Assembly: GCA_031411575.1 (NCBI GenBank)
Contig: JANOBJ010000023.1
Location: 1 to 25,552 of the forward strand
Reading direction: 5' to 3'
DNA length: 25,552 bases
From: JANOBJ01 sp031411575
GTDB taxonomy: Bacteria; Pseudomonadota; Gammaproteobacteria; Burkholderiales; Burkholderiaceae_C
In this document: piece after piece, positions 7,177 through 14,819 of the stretch
Position numbering within the stretch: position 1 is the stretch's first letter
Layout: every line of letters starts with the position of its first letter
Notes under the pieces: model-generated
What the model was told of the DNA's origin: nothing
The model's input: only the letters and a program-made list of their open reading frames with translations
The model's database searches: none
Program-made: the position numbers and the translations under genes

Positions 7177-8536
7177 TCGACGCAGGCAACCCTGATTGCT
7201 CGATGCTGGAGGGGCGGAGCCGGCTGGCAGGAAACCGGATGGAGAAGCACGATCCCACGCCCAAGGTACTGTCCACGATGAGCTCACCCCCGTGGCGCTG
7301 CACCACGTGCTTGACAATGGCCAGCCCAAGGCCTGTTCCTCCGGTTTCGCGTGAGCGGCTGCGGTCAACGCGGTAGAAGCGCTCGGTCAGGCGCGACAGG
7401 TGCTCGGGTGCGATGCCAGGCCCCGTGTCGCGCACCGAAAACACCGCCGAACCATCCGGTTGTGATTGCCAGTTGACGTCAATCTGACCACCCGCGGGGG
7501 TATAGCGGATGGAGTTGATCACCAGGTTGGACATGGCACTCAGCAACTCATGCTGCGAACCGGCGATCTCGCCCCGAAGGCCCGGTCGCGGTCCCGGCGT
7601 GAAAGTGATCTCATGGCGCTTCGGCTGTTCTTGCGTCAGCACTGCCGACAGCGCCCGCGCTTCGTGCTCACACAGGTTCAGCAGCGTCTGCACCGACACC
7701 CATTCAGCAACACCCGGCAGCGGACTGCCTTCCAGCCTGGACAGCGTAAGCAAGTCATTGACCAGTGTCTGCATGCGGCTGGCCTGCTGCGCCATCAGCG
7801 CCAGGTAACGCGCACGGTCATGCTCGCCGAGCGGCAGGGTCTGCAAGGTTTCGACGAACCCGGTCAGCACCGTCAGGGGGGTGCGAATCTCATGCGAAAC
7901 ATTGGCCACGAAATCGCGGCGCATGGTCTCGGCCTGCTCCACGGCCGTAACGTCACGCGACAGCAGCAACTTGCGCCCTTCCCCGTACGGGTGGAGGTGG
8001 ACCGACAGTTTCACCGGCCGCGACGCCCGGCTGGCGCGGCCGACGATAACGATCTCGCGCAGGTAGTCCTCGCTGGCGTAGTAGGCGGCGAACTCCGGAT
8101 CTCGAACCAGATTGCCAATGTGCTGCAGCACATCGCGCTGCGAATCAAAGTTGAAATGCTCGGCCGCCGTCTGGTTGCACCACTCGATGCGCCCCTGGGC
8201 GTCCAACAGCACCACACCGTTCGGGGAAGCCTGGATCGCCGCCAGAAACTCCTGCAGCCGCGCGTTGCTCTCCAGCGTCTCCCCGGACCGCAGCCGCAGT
8301 AGCCGCCGCGTCCGGTCTGCCACCTCACCCCACAAACCACTCATGGCCGGGGCATCGGCCAGATCACCCTGACGCAGCCACCGCATCACGCGCACACCGC
8401 GCATCAGATCCGCCACGAACCAGATGATTGACGCAGAGACCAGCCCAACGATCGCACCCACATAATGGCCGGCCCAATAGCCTGCCAGCCCACCGAGGAG
8501 CTGGGCCAACGCGAAACTGCTCAGACGCCACAACAT
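7145..8536 (-). CDS. phoR: Phosphate regulon sensor histidine kinase PhoR
   Basis: About 463 residues. An N-terminal hydrophobic pair (FALAQLLGGLAGYWAG and VGAIVGLVSASIIWFV) is followed by a PAS domain (ASPNGVVLLDAQGRIEWCN). Then come the HisKA box FVANVSHEIRTPLTVLTGF with phosphoacceptor H215 and the ATPase boxes NLVINSIRYTP, DTGPGI and GGTGLGLAIVKHV. This is the usual membrane PhoR, which phosphorylates PhoB when the Pst-PhoU complex reports low phosphate. The start is uncertain: ATG 8536 gives the usual MLWRL beginning but has no good SD; GTG 8572 adds 12 residues and has GGGAG too close. It is the last gene of the pst-pho series, directly after phoB. The gene is intact. Confidence 0.95.
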   Translation of the reverse strand: MLWRLSSFALAQLLGGLAGYWAGHYVGAIVGLVSASIIWFVADLMRGVRVMRWLRQGDLADAPAMSGLWGEVADRTRRLLRLRSGETLESNARLQEFLAAIQASPNGVVLLDAQGRIEWCNQTAAEHFNFDSQRDVLQHIGNLVRDPEFAAYYASEDYLREIVIVGRASRASRPVKLSVHLHPYGEGRKLLLSRDVTAVEQAETMRRDFVANVSHEIRTPLTVLTGFVETLQTLPLGEHDRARYLALMAQQASRMQTLVNDLLTLSRLEGSPLPGVAEWVSVQTLLNLCEHEARALSAVLTQEQPKRHEITFTPGPRPGLRGEIAGSQHELLSAMSNLVINSIRYTPAGGQIDVNWQSQPDGSAVFSVRDTGPGIAPEHLSRLTERFYRVDRSRSRETGGTGLGLAIVKHVVQRHGGELIVDSTLGVGSCFSIRFPASRLRPSSIEQSGLPASITAAELPATE

Positions 8537-8582
8537 GTGCACATTGTGGCGCGTCACAAAGACGGGCCACACTCCCTGCTTG

Positions 8583-9296
8583 TCATGACCTCACGCGGCT
8601 GCGATAGCCTGGGGCTGCGCCGTCAACCGGTAGCCGGCGCCACGCACCGTTTCCACCATCGCGCCGGCCGCGCCCAGCGCTTCGCAGGCGCTTGACGTGC
8701 ACATCCACCGTGCGCTCCTCGATGAAGACGTGGTCGCCCCAGACCTTGTCGAGCAACTGGGAGCGGCTATGGACCCGTTCACAGTGCTTCATCAGGTAGT
8801 TGAGAAGCTTGAACTCAGTCGGCCCCACCTTGAGCAACTGCCCCTTGAAGGTGACGCGGTAGGTGGCAGCATCGAGCACCAGATCGCCGATCGTGACACT
8901 GTCCACCACCTGCTCGGGCGCCCGTCGCCGCAGCACCGCACGGATGCGCGCGAGCATTTCCTGCGTGGAAAATGGCTTGGTGATGTAGTCATCAGCACCG
9001 GCGTCGAGGCCAGTGACCTTGTCCGGCTCGTCACCTCTGGCGGTCAGCATGAGGATAGGTACCCCGCGCGTACGGGCGTCGGCCCGCCACTTGCGCGCCA
9101 GCACAACGCCGCTCTGCCCAGGCAGCATCCAGTCCAACAGGATCACGTCGGGCAGCACGGCGTCCAGTTCGCGCTGCGCAGACACGCCATCTTCAGCCCA
9201 GATCGGCTGAAAGCCGTTGTGGCGCAAATTGACGGCGAGAAGTTCCGCAATCGCGGGTTCGTCTTCAACGACCAGGACTCGTGGCACGTTCTTCAT
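8583..9296 (-). CDS. phoB: Phosphate regulon response regulator PhoB, with 3' frameshift
   Basis: The open frame gives 237 residues. The receiver domain is complete: E11-D12, phosphoacceptor D55 (ILLDWMLPG), T85 and K107 (TKPF). The OmpR-type winged-helix domain is recognisable through TVDVHVKRLR. After that the frame reads an unrelated basic tail ending at 8583. In another frame (downstream to 8591) the expected ending EALGAAGAMVETVRGAGYRL is intact. Inserting CG near 8683-8685, turning TTCGCAGG into TTCGCGCAGG, would restore a normal 235-residue PhoB. The lost segment is the wing hairpin with the conserved GYRL. This is either a sequencing error or a real recent mutation that should damage DNA binding. 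The start ATG 9296 lies 4 bp after the phoU stop. Confidence 0.93.
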   Translation of the reverse strand: MKNVPRVLVVEDEPAIAELLAVNLRHNGFQPIWAEDGVSAQRELDAVLPDVILLDWMLPGQSGVVLARKWRADARTRGVPILMLTARGDEPDKVTGLDAGADDYITKPFSTQEMLARIRAVLRRRAPEQVVDSVTIGDLVLDAATYRVTFKGQLLKVGPTEFKLLNYLMKHCERVHSRSQLLDKVWGDHVFIEERTVDVHVKRLRSAGRGRRDGGNGAWRRLPVDGAAPGYRSRVRS

Positions 9297-9300
9297 GGTG

Positions 9301-10002
9301 CTATTTGACAGCGGACTCTATCTGCGCCATCGAGGTATGCCGGACATCGGCACCCTTGACGATGTAGATGATGAACTCGGCAATATTCTTGGCGTGATCG
9401 CCGATCCGCTCAATGGCCTTGGCCAGAAAAAGCAGATCAAGGCTGGCTGAAATCGTGCGCGGGTCTTCCATCATGTAGGTGATCAGCTTGCGTACAAACC
9501 CGTCGAACTCCTTGTCGATCAGGTCGTCTTCCTTGAGGATGGACACTGCAACCGCGGTATCCAGCCGGGCAAATGCGTCCAGCGCCTTGCGTAGCAGACC
9601 CGATGCCAGGTCGGCGGCAACGCGCAACTCCGATGACGGCAGCGCGCGGGCCGAGCCGCTGTTGATGATGGAGCGCACCATGCGGGCTATTTTTTCGGCT
9701 TCGTCGCCCACGCGCTCCAGATTGGCGGTCGTCTTGGAGATGGCGATCAGCAGGCGCAGGTCGCGGGCCGTTGGCTGCCGCCGGGCGATGATCGACGAGA
9801 GTTCGCGGTCGATCTCGATTTCCATGGCGTTGACGCGGCTTTCCATCTCGGTGACCTCGTCGGCCGCTTCCGAACTGAACTGCGACAGCGCGTATATGGC
9901 CTGGCGGATCTGCGACTCGACCAGTCCGCCGAGCTCCATGACGCGGGACGATACGCCGTTGAGCTCGCTGTCAAACTGAGTGGATAGATGTTTGTCGGGC
10001 AT
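9301..10002 (-). CDS. phoU: Phosphate transport system regulatory protein PhoU
   Basis: The start is ATG 10002, preceded by GGGGAG at good spacing, giving MPDKHLSTQFDSELNGV and 233 residues, the family's usual length. The frame is open further upstream but would run into pstB. Two PhoU repeats of helical bundles are seen, each with the metal-binding ERxxD-type signature: LERVGDEAEKIARM in the first and IERIGDHAKNIAEF in the second. PhoU links the Pst transporter to PhoR and holds the kinase off when phosphate is ample. It lies between pstB (47-bp gap) and phoB (4-bp gap), so it is part of the same transcription unit. Confidence 0.97.
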   Translation of the reverse strand: MPDKHLSTQFDSELNGVSSRVMELGGLVESQIRQAIYALSQFSSEAADEVTEMESRVNAMEIEIDRELSSIIARRQPTARDLRLLIAISKTTANLERVGDEAEKIARMVRSIINSGSARALPSSELRVAADLASGLLRKALDAFARLDTAVAVSILKEDDLIDKEFDGFVRKLITYMMEDPRTISASLDLLFLAKAIERIGDHAKNIAEFIIYIVKGADVRHTSMAQIESAVK

Positions 10003-10049
10003 AAAGTACTCCCCGGTGCGTTGCTGTGCAGTCTGTCGATGCTGGCGGA

Positions 10050-10829
10050 TCAGCCGAAGCGTCCGGTGATGTAGTCTTCCGTTTCCTTGCGCCTGGGCTT
10101 GAAGAACAGTTGCTCTGTGGACCCGAACTCGACCAGGTCGCCCAGGTACATGTAGGCGGTGTAGTCGCTGCACCGGGCCGCCTGCTGCATGTTGTGCGTC
10201 ACGATCACCACTGTGTATTCGTTCTTCAGTTCGGCAATGAGTTCCTCGATTTTTGCGGTCGAGATCGGATCCAGCGCCGAACAAGGCTCATCCAGCAGCA
10301 ACACCTCGGGCTTGATGGCAATGCCGCGCGCGATACACAGCCGTTGCTGCTGACCGCCAGACAGGCTGGAACCGTTCTGGTTGAGCTTGTCCTTGACCTC
10401 ATTCCACAGCGCCGCCTTCCGCAATGCCCATTCGACACGCTCGTCCATGTCCGTTGCGTTCAGGCTCTCAAACAGCTTCACGCCAAACGCAATGTTGTCA
10501 TAGATCGACATCGGAAACGGAGTGGGTTTCTGGAACACCATGCCGACCTTGGCGCGAATCAGCGCGACGTCCTTTTTGGACGTCAGCAGGTTCTCGCCGT
10601 CGAACATGATCTCGCCCTCGGCCCGCTGGTCGGGGTAGAGCTCGTACATGCGGTTGAAGATGCGCAGCAGCGTTGATTTGCCGCAGCCCGACGGGCCGAT
10701 GAACGCGGTCACCTTCTTCTCGGGGATGTTGAGGTTGATGCCCTTCAAGGCATGGAACTTGCCGTAGTAAAAGTTGAGGTCCTTGACCGAAATCTTCGGT
10801 GGCTCGCTGGGGGAAAAGGTGGTTTCCAT
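10050..10829 (-). CDS. pstB: Phosphate ABC transporter ATP-binding protein PstB
   Basis: A 259-residue ABC ATPase with Walker A GPSGCGKST (residues 45-53), Q-loop FQKPTPFPMS, signature LSGGQQQR, Walker B VLLLDEP and the switch histidine in VIVTHNMQQA. The FQKPTPFP segment and the ending EDYITGRFG are PstB-specific. It powers high-affinity phosphate import through PstC and PstA in the inner membrane. It is separated from pstA by 36 bp and followed by phoU, the standard order. Complete and unremarkable. Confidence 0.98.
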   Translation of the reverse strand: METTFSPSEPPKISVKDLNFYYGKFHALKGINLNIPEKKVTAFIGPSGCGKSTLLRIFNRMYELYPDQRAEGEIMFDGENLLTSKKDVALIRAKVGMVFQKPTPFPMSIYDNIAFGVKLFESLNATDMDERVEWALRKAALWNEVKDKLNQNGSSLSGGQQQRLCIARGIAIKPEVLLLDEPCSALDPISTAKIEELIAELKNEYTVVIVTHNMQQAARCSDYTAYMYLGDLVEFGSTEQLFFKPRRKETEDYITGRFG

Positions 10830-10865
10830 GACGGGGTTCTCGATTATTTTGAAGGGGTCAGGGCG

Positions 10866-11750
10866 TCAGATCTTGGCGCGCGTCAACACACGGGCCAGGA
10901 TGTTCAGACCGAGCACCGCCATGGTGATCAGGAACACGCCAGCCCAGGCGAGTTGTTGCCAGTTCTCGTACGGGCTCATCGCAAACTTGAAGATCGTGAC
11001 CGGGAGGCTCGCCATCGGCTCGCCCAGGCTGGAGGTCCAGAACTGGTTGTTGAGCGCGGTAAACAGCAAGGGCGCCGTCTCGCCTGCAATGCGCGCGACC
11101 GCCAGCAGGATGCCCGTCACCACGCCTGCGCGAGCTGCCTTCAGGGTGATGCTGGTGATGACTTTCCATTTCGGGGCACCCAGCGCGTAGGCCGCCTCGC
11201 GCAGGCCGGGCGGGATCAGCTGCAGCATGTTCTCTGTCGTGCGGATCACCACCGGGATCACGATCAGCGCGAGCGCCATCACGCCGGCCCAGCCTGAAAA
11301 CGACTTGAACCGCGCCACGATCACCGCATAGACAAACAGCCCGATCACGATGGACGGCGCCGACAACAAGATGTCGTTCACGAAGCGCGTGGTCGAGGCC
11401 AACCAGCTCTTGGTGTCGTATTCCGCCAGGTAAACGCCAGCCATCACGCCGATCGGCGTGCCGACAAACGTCGCAAGGCACACCATCAGGAACGAGCCGT
11501 AGATCGCGTTGGCGATGCCGCCCGTTTCGTTCGGCGGTGGCGTCATCTCGGTCAGGGTGGCGATGGTCAGGCCGCCCACGCCGAGACGGATGGTCTCCCA
11601 CAGGATCCACGCCAGCCAGAACAGGCCGAACACCATGGCCGCGAGCGACAGCGTCAATGCAATTCCGTTGACGCGCTTGCGCGACGCATACTTGGCTTCG
11701 CGCGATTGCTCGTCCTGCGCCTTTTGCAACAGCATTTCGCTGGTGGTCAT
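10866..11750 (-). CDS. pstA: Phosphate ABC transporter permease PstA
   Basis: The start is ATG 11750 (MTTSEMLLQKAQDEQ), preceded by GGAG, giving 294 residues. Upstream in-frame sequence belongs to the pstC 3' region. Six membrane segments are visible, beginning with GIALTLSLAAMVFGLFWLAW. The permease EAA-type loop lies near LREAAYALGAPKWKVI. The segment SAPSIVIGLFVYA is typical of PstA. It pairs with PstC to form the phosphate channel. The gap to pstC is 61 bp. Confidence 0.97.
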   Translation of the reverse strand: MTTSEMLLQKAQDEQSREAKYASRKRVNGIALTLSLAAMVFGLFWLAWILWETIRLGVGGLTIATLTEMTPPPNETGGIANAIYGSFLMVCLATFVGTPIGVMAGVYLAEYDTKSWLASTTRFVNDILLSAPSIVIGLFVYAVIVARFKSFSGWAGVMALALIVIPVVIRTTENMLQLIPPGLREAAYALGAPKWKVITSITLKAARAGVVTGILLAVARIAGETAPLLFTALNNQFWTSSLGEPMASLPVTIFKFAMSPYENWQQLAWAGVFLITMAVLGLNILARVLTRAKI

Positions 11751-11811
11751 TCGAAAATCTCCGTGCTCCGCATGTTGGTGCGAGCTTGCCTGGGGCAGCC
11801 TGGCGCGACGC

Positions 11812-12843
11812 TCATGTTTTGGCTCCTTCGCCTTTGCGCAGTTGGGCGAGCAGCAGCTTGGACAGCGCCAGCACCACAAACGTGATGAAGAACAGCACCA
11901 GCCCGAGGTAGATCAGCGCGGCTTGGTGCAGGCCGCTGGCGGCTTCCGCGAATTCGTTGGCCAGGGCCGAGGTGATGCTGTTGGCCGCCTGGAACAGACT
12001 CAGCGAATCGAGCTGGTTGAAGTTGCCGATCACGAACGTCACCGCCATCGTTTCGCCCAATGCCCGGCCAAGCCCGAGCATGATGGCACCCACCACACCC
12101 GCTTTGGTGTAAGGCAAGACCACCTTGAAGACGACCTCCCAGGTGGTTGCGCCCAAGCCGTAAGCGGACTCCTTGAGCAGGGTCGGTGTCACCTCGAACA
12201 CATCCCGCATCACCGAGGCAATGAACGGAATAACCATGATCGCGAGGATGATGCCAGCCGACAGAATGCCGATCCCCACCGGTGGGCCGGAAAAAAGCGC
12301 GCCGAGGTAGGGCACGCTGCCAAACAGCGTCTGCAGTGGCTGCTGGACATACGTGGCCAGGATCGGACCGAACACCAGCAGGCCCCACATGCCGTACACG
12401 ATGGAGGGTACCGCCGCCAGCAGCTCAATGGCCGTGCCCAGGGGCCGCTTGAGCCAGGCGGGCGACAACTCGGTGAGGAACAGCGCGATGCCGAAACTGA
12501 CCGGCACCGCGATCAGCAGCGCAATGAATGACGTGGCCAGCGTACCGTAGATCATGACCAGACCGCCGTACTCGTTTTGCACCGGGTCCCAGACGCTGTT
12601 GGTCAGGAAACCCAAGCCGTACTTCTCAATCGCGGGCCAGGCGCCCACCACGAGCGACAGCAAAATGCCAAACAAAAGGGCGAGCGTCAGCAGCGCGGCG
12701 GATTTGGCGGCCCAGCCGAACAGGCGATCGGCCCAGCCGCCCGAGGTCTTGAGCTTGGCAGGTGGAGGATTGGTCATGACGCGATCAGAAGCCGCCGGCT
12801 TGAGCTCGAACGGCGCATTGTTCGCTGGAAGTGTAGAGGACAC
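11812..12843 (-). CDS. pstC: Phosphate ABC transporter permease PstC
   Basis: An inner membrane permease with about six membrane segments, ending QLRKGEGAKT. The EAA-type loop is near LLKESAYGLGATTWEVV, and AVPSIVYGMWGLLVFGP is a PstC/PstA family segment. I prefer the start GTG 12843 (343 residues), because GAGGG lies at workable distance upstream. GTG 12852 would put the SD too close, and ATG further in (MTNPPP) is also possible. It lies 81 bp downstream of the pstS stop, behind a hairpin that may set pstS above pstC expression. Confidence 0.96.
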   Translation of the reverse strand: MSSTLPANNAPFELKPAASDRVMTNPPPAKLKTSGGWADRLFGWAAKSAALLTLALLFGILLSLVVGAWPAIEKYGLGFLTNSVWDPVQNEYGGLVMIYGTLATSFIALLIAVPVSFGIALFLTELSPAWLKRPLGTAIELLAAVPSIVYGMWGLLVFGPILATYVQQPLQTLFGSVPYLGALFSGPPVGIGILSAGIILAIMVIPFIASVMRDVFEVTPTLLKESAYGLGATTWEVVFKVVLPYTKAGVVGAIMLGLGRALGETMAVTFVIGNFNQLDSLSLFQAANSITSALANEFAEAASGLHQAALIYLGLVLFFITFVVLALSKLLLAQLRKGEGAKT

Positions 12844-12877
12844 GCGGACCACCCTCAGTTTTGATCTTTTTTAGAAG

Positions 12878-12904
12878 CGCCGGGCCGATCGAGGCGACCC
12901 GGCG
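12878..12904 (-). other. Intercistronic hairpin between pstS and pstC
   Basis: CGCCGGG and CCCGGCG (12878-12884 and 12898-12904) form a 7-bp GC stem with a 13-nt loop, just after the pstS stop on the transcribed strand. No T tract follows in that direction (CTTCTAAAAAAG instead). This suits an mRNA-stabilising or partially terminating element, as often seen after binding-protein genes. Confidence 0.45.
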
Positions 12905-12924
12905 GATGAATGACGATCAACGCC

Positions 12925-13965
12925 CTATTTGAACGCCACAACCTTGCCCGAGCCGTCCTTGATCTCGGCCCACGACTTTTCGATCACGGCCTTCACGCTG
13001 GCGGGCATCGGAACGTAGTCCAGGTCGTCCGACGTCTTGTCGCCGTTCTTGTAGGCCCAGTCGAAGAACTTGAGCGTGGCGGCTGCACTTGCAGGTTTGT
13101 CCTGCTTCTTATGCATCATGATGAAAGTTGCACCGGTGATAGGCCAAGCGTCCTTCCCAGGCTGGTTAGTCAGAATCTGGTAGAAGGTTTTTGCCCAATC
13201 CGCGCCTGCGGCGGCCGCCTTAAATGCAGTGTCATCCGGCACAACGAACATGCCCGCAGAATTCTGCATTTGCGCAAACGTCATCTTGTTCTGCTTAACG
13301 TACGCGTATTCCACGTACCCAATCGAATTAGGCAGACGACCGACGAAGGCCGCGACGCCCTCATTACCCTTACCGCCAGCGCCGGCTGGCCAGTTGACTG
13401 CGGTGCCTTCGCCGACCTTGCTCTTCCACTCAGGATTCACCTTGCTCAGGTAGTTGGTAAATATGAAAGTCGTTCCGGAGCCGTCGGCCCGCCGCACTGG
13501 TGCGATTGCGGCATCGGGCAGTGGCACGCCGGGATTCAGTGCCGAGATCGCAGCGTCGTTCCACTTGGTAATCTTCCCGAGATAAATATCTCCAAGCACT
13601 TGCCCGGTGAGCTTGAGTTGGCCGGGACTGATGCCCTTGACGTTGATGACCGGCACCACCCCACCGATTACGGTCGGGAACTGCATCAGTCCTTTGGCTG
13701 TGAGTTCATCATCTTTCAGGGGCATGTCAGATGCGCCGAAATCCACGGTTTTGGCATCGATCTGCCGAAGGCCGGCACCCGAACCCACGGATTGGTAATT
13801 GATTTTGACGCCAGTCGCCTTGTTGTAGTCCGAGGCCCATTTGGCATACAGCGGCGCGGGGAAGGTGGCGCCGGCGCCCGTTACTTCCTGTGCGTGGCCC
13901 GTGGCGGCAGCCGACAGCATCGCCGCGGCGAGGCCAAAGGTCGAAAAAGAGGCGTTGAATTTCAT
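12925..13965 (-). CDS. pstS: Phosphate ABC transporter substrate-binding protein PstS
   Basis: A 346-residue periplasmic phosphate-binding protein. The signal peptide covers residues 1-25 with a GHA/Q cleavage site. The mature protein starts with EVTGAGATFPAPLYAKW, and the phosphate-binding segments QSVGSGAGLRQI, DFGASDMPL and RRADGSGTTFIFTNYL are all present. AAAGGTGA precedes the ATG. It captures phosphate for PstCAB. Its promoter carries a Pho box with a correctly spaced -10, so it should be induced on phosphate starvation. It is the first gene of the pstSCAB-phoU-phoB-phoR series and is divergent from the fasciclin lipoprotein. Confidence 0.98.
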   Translation of the reverse strand: MKFNASFSTFGLAAAMLSAAATGHAQEVTGAGATFPAPLYAKWASDYNKATGVKINYQSVGSGAGLRQIDAKTVDFGASDMPLKDDELTAKGLMQFPTVIGGVVPVINVKGISPGQLKLTGQVLGDIYLGKITKWNDAAISALNPGVPLPDAAIAPVRRADGSGTTFIFTNYLSKVNPEWKSKVGEGTAVNWPAGAGGKGNEGVAAFVGRLPNSIGYVEYAYVKQNKMTFAQMQNSAGMFVVPDDTAFKAAAAGADWAKTFYQILTNQPGKDAWPITGATFIMMHKKQDKPASAAATLKFFDWAYKNGDKTSDDLDYVPMPASVKAVIEKSWAEIKDGSGKVVAFK

Positions 13966-14001
13966 GGGGTCACCTTTTCAAGCGGGTTGGTCGATGCCAA
14001 G

Positions 14002-14035
14002 ACTGTACGAACCCAATGTGACAACGGCGTGACAC
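14002..14035 (-). promoter_or_regulatory. Pho box and -10 of the pstS promoter
   Basis: On the minus strand GTGTCACGCCGTTGTCAC (14035 to 14018) contains two TGTCAC units 11 bp apart, the PhoB-binding pattern (consensus CTGTCAT-N4-CTGTCAT). Exactly 10 bp further lies TACAGT (14007-14002), a plausible -10. PhoB-type activation replaces a -35, which is indeed absent. Confidence 0.85.
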
Positions 14036-14046
14036 CCCTGTTTGGC

Positions 14047-14072
14047 ATAAGCTGTTGATTGGTAAAGCTTAT
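14047..14072. other. Inverted repeat between two Pho promoters
   Basis: ATAAGCT (14047-14053) and AGCTTAT (14066-14072) are perfect 7-bp arms with a 12-nt spacer. They lie midway between the pstS and fasciclin Pho boxes. It could bind another regulator acting on both promoters; no match to a known site is claimed. Confidence 0.35.
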
Positions 14073-14104
14073 CCCGGATTCTTGGTCATGGTGTCGACAT
14101 GAAA

Positions 14105-14138
14105 ATGTCACACTTCTGTCATGACATCCCGGTATCTT
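14105..14138 (+). promoter_or_regulatory. Pho box and -10 of the fasciclin lipoprotein promoter
   Basis: ATGTCACACTTCTGTCAT (14105-14122) has TGTCA units at 14106 and 14117, 11 bp apart, and a perfect second half CTGTCAT. A -10 candidate TATCTT (14133-14138) follows after exactly 10 bp. The site points away from pstS toward the gene at 14171, so it is a separate plus-strand site. Confidence 0.78.
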
Positions 14139-14170
14139 TTGGATATTTCACCGCGCCAAAAGGATCTGCC

Positions 14171-14662
14171 ATGTACCCGTTCCACGCCCGTCGACTGGCT
14201 TTAGCTGCCCTCGCCGTTACCGCCCTCGCGGGCTGCGCCACGACGCCGACCCCGGTTTCCGTTGCCGACACCATCGCGGCCAACCCGTCGCTGAGCACGC
14301 TCAATGGTCTGGTGGTCAAAGCTGGCTTGACCGACACGCTCAAGGGCACGGGCCCGTTCACCGTCTTCGCGCCCACCAATGACGCATTCAAGGCCGTGCC
14401 GGCCAAAACGCTGGACGAGATCGCCAACGATCCGGCGCGCCTGAAAGCGGTGCTGGCCTACCACGTGGTGCCGGCCAAGGTAGTTGCGGCCAACGTGAAG
14501 AACGGCCCCAGCAAGACCGTGAACGGCGCTGACGTTGCGCTGTCCAAAGCAGGCCAGTTCGTCACCGTTGAAGACGCCATGGTCCAGACGGCAGACATCA
14601 GGGCCACCAATGGCGTGGTCCACACGGTGGATCGGGTATTGATCCCTCCCGTTCGTCGCTGA
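14171..14662 (+). CDS. Fasciclin (FAS1) domain lipoprotein, predicted Pho regulon member
   Basis: The start is ATG 14171, with AAAAGGA six bases upstream; the frame extends further 5' but that part holds the promoter. The product has 163 residues. The N-terminus is a lipoprotein signal with lipobox LAGC (C22). One FAS1 domain follows, with VADTIAANPSLSTLNGLV, the H1 box GPFTVFAPTNDAF, the central YHVVP and the H2 box GVVHTVDRVLIP. FAS1 domains mediate adhesion or ligand binding at cell surfaces; the bacterial role is generally unknown. The protein is probably anchored in the outer membrane or the periplasmic face. A Pho box with a correctly spaced -10 stands upstream, and the gene is divergent from pstS, so expression under phosphate limitation is likely. 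No following terminator is evident. Confidence 0.93.
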   Translation: MYPFHARRLALAALAVTALAGCATTPTPVSVADTIAANPSLSTLNGLVVKAGLTDTLKGTGPFTVFAPTNDAFKAVPAKTLDEIANDPARLKAVLAYHVVPAKVVAANVKNGPSKTVNGADVALSKAGQFVTVEDAMVQTADIRATNGVVHTVDRVLIPPVRR

Positions 14663-14755
14663 CCTGTGAACCTGCCCTGGACCGGCGCACAGCGCGTCAG
14701 AAGGTGCAGTCATTGGTGTTTTCTGCTCTTTGTCCTTGCCAATAGGTCAAAGTAA

Positions 14756-14772
14756 GCTACACATTTAATAGC
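14756..14772. repeat. GCTA...TAGC inverted repeat in the gap before the solute-binding protein
   Basis: GCTA (14756-14759) and TAGC (14769-14772) flank an A/T-rich spacer, and the right side continues as TAGCAAA, as in the copy at 569-597. A weak promoter, TTGCCA (14736-14741) with TACACA (14758-14763), overlaps it. The rest of the 14663-14819 gap shows nothing else I can support. Confidence 0.4.
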
Positions 14773-14819
14773 AAATCGGCAGCCCCGAGCCCATGCCCCT
14801 TGCACCGTTGGAGAGACCC

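Noticed and set aside
12910..14058. 382-residue plus-strand frame opposite pstS
   Set aside because: pstS is certain on the other strand, and this frame would run through its Pho box; no domain seen.
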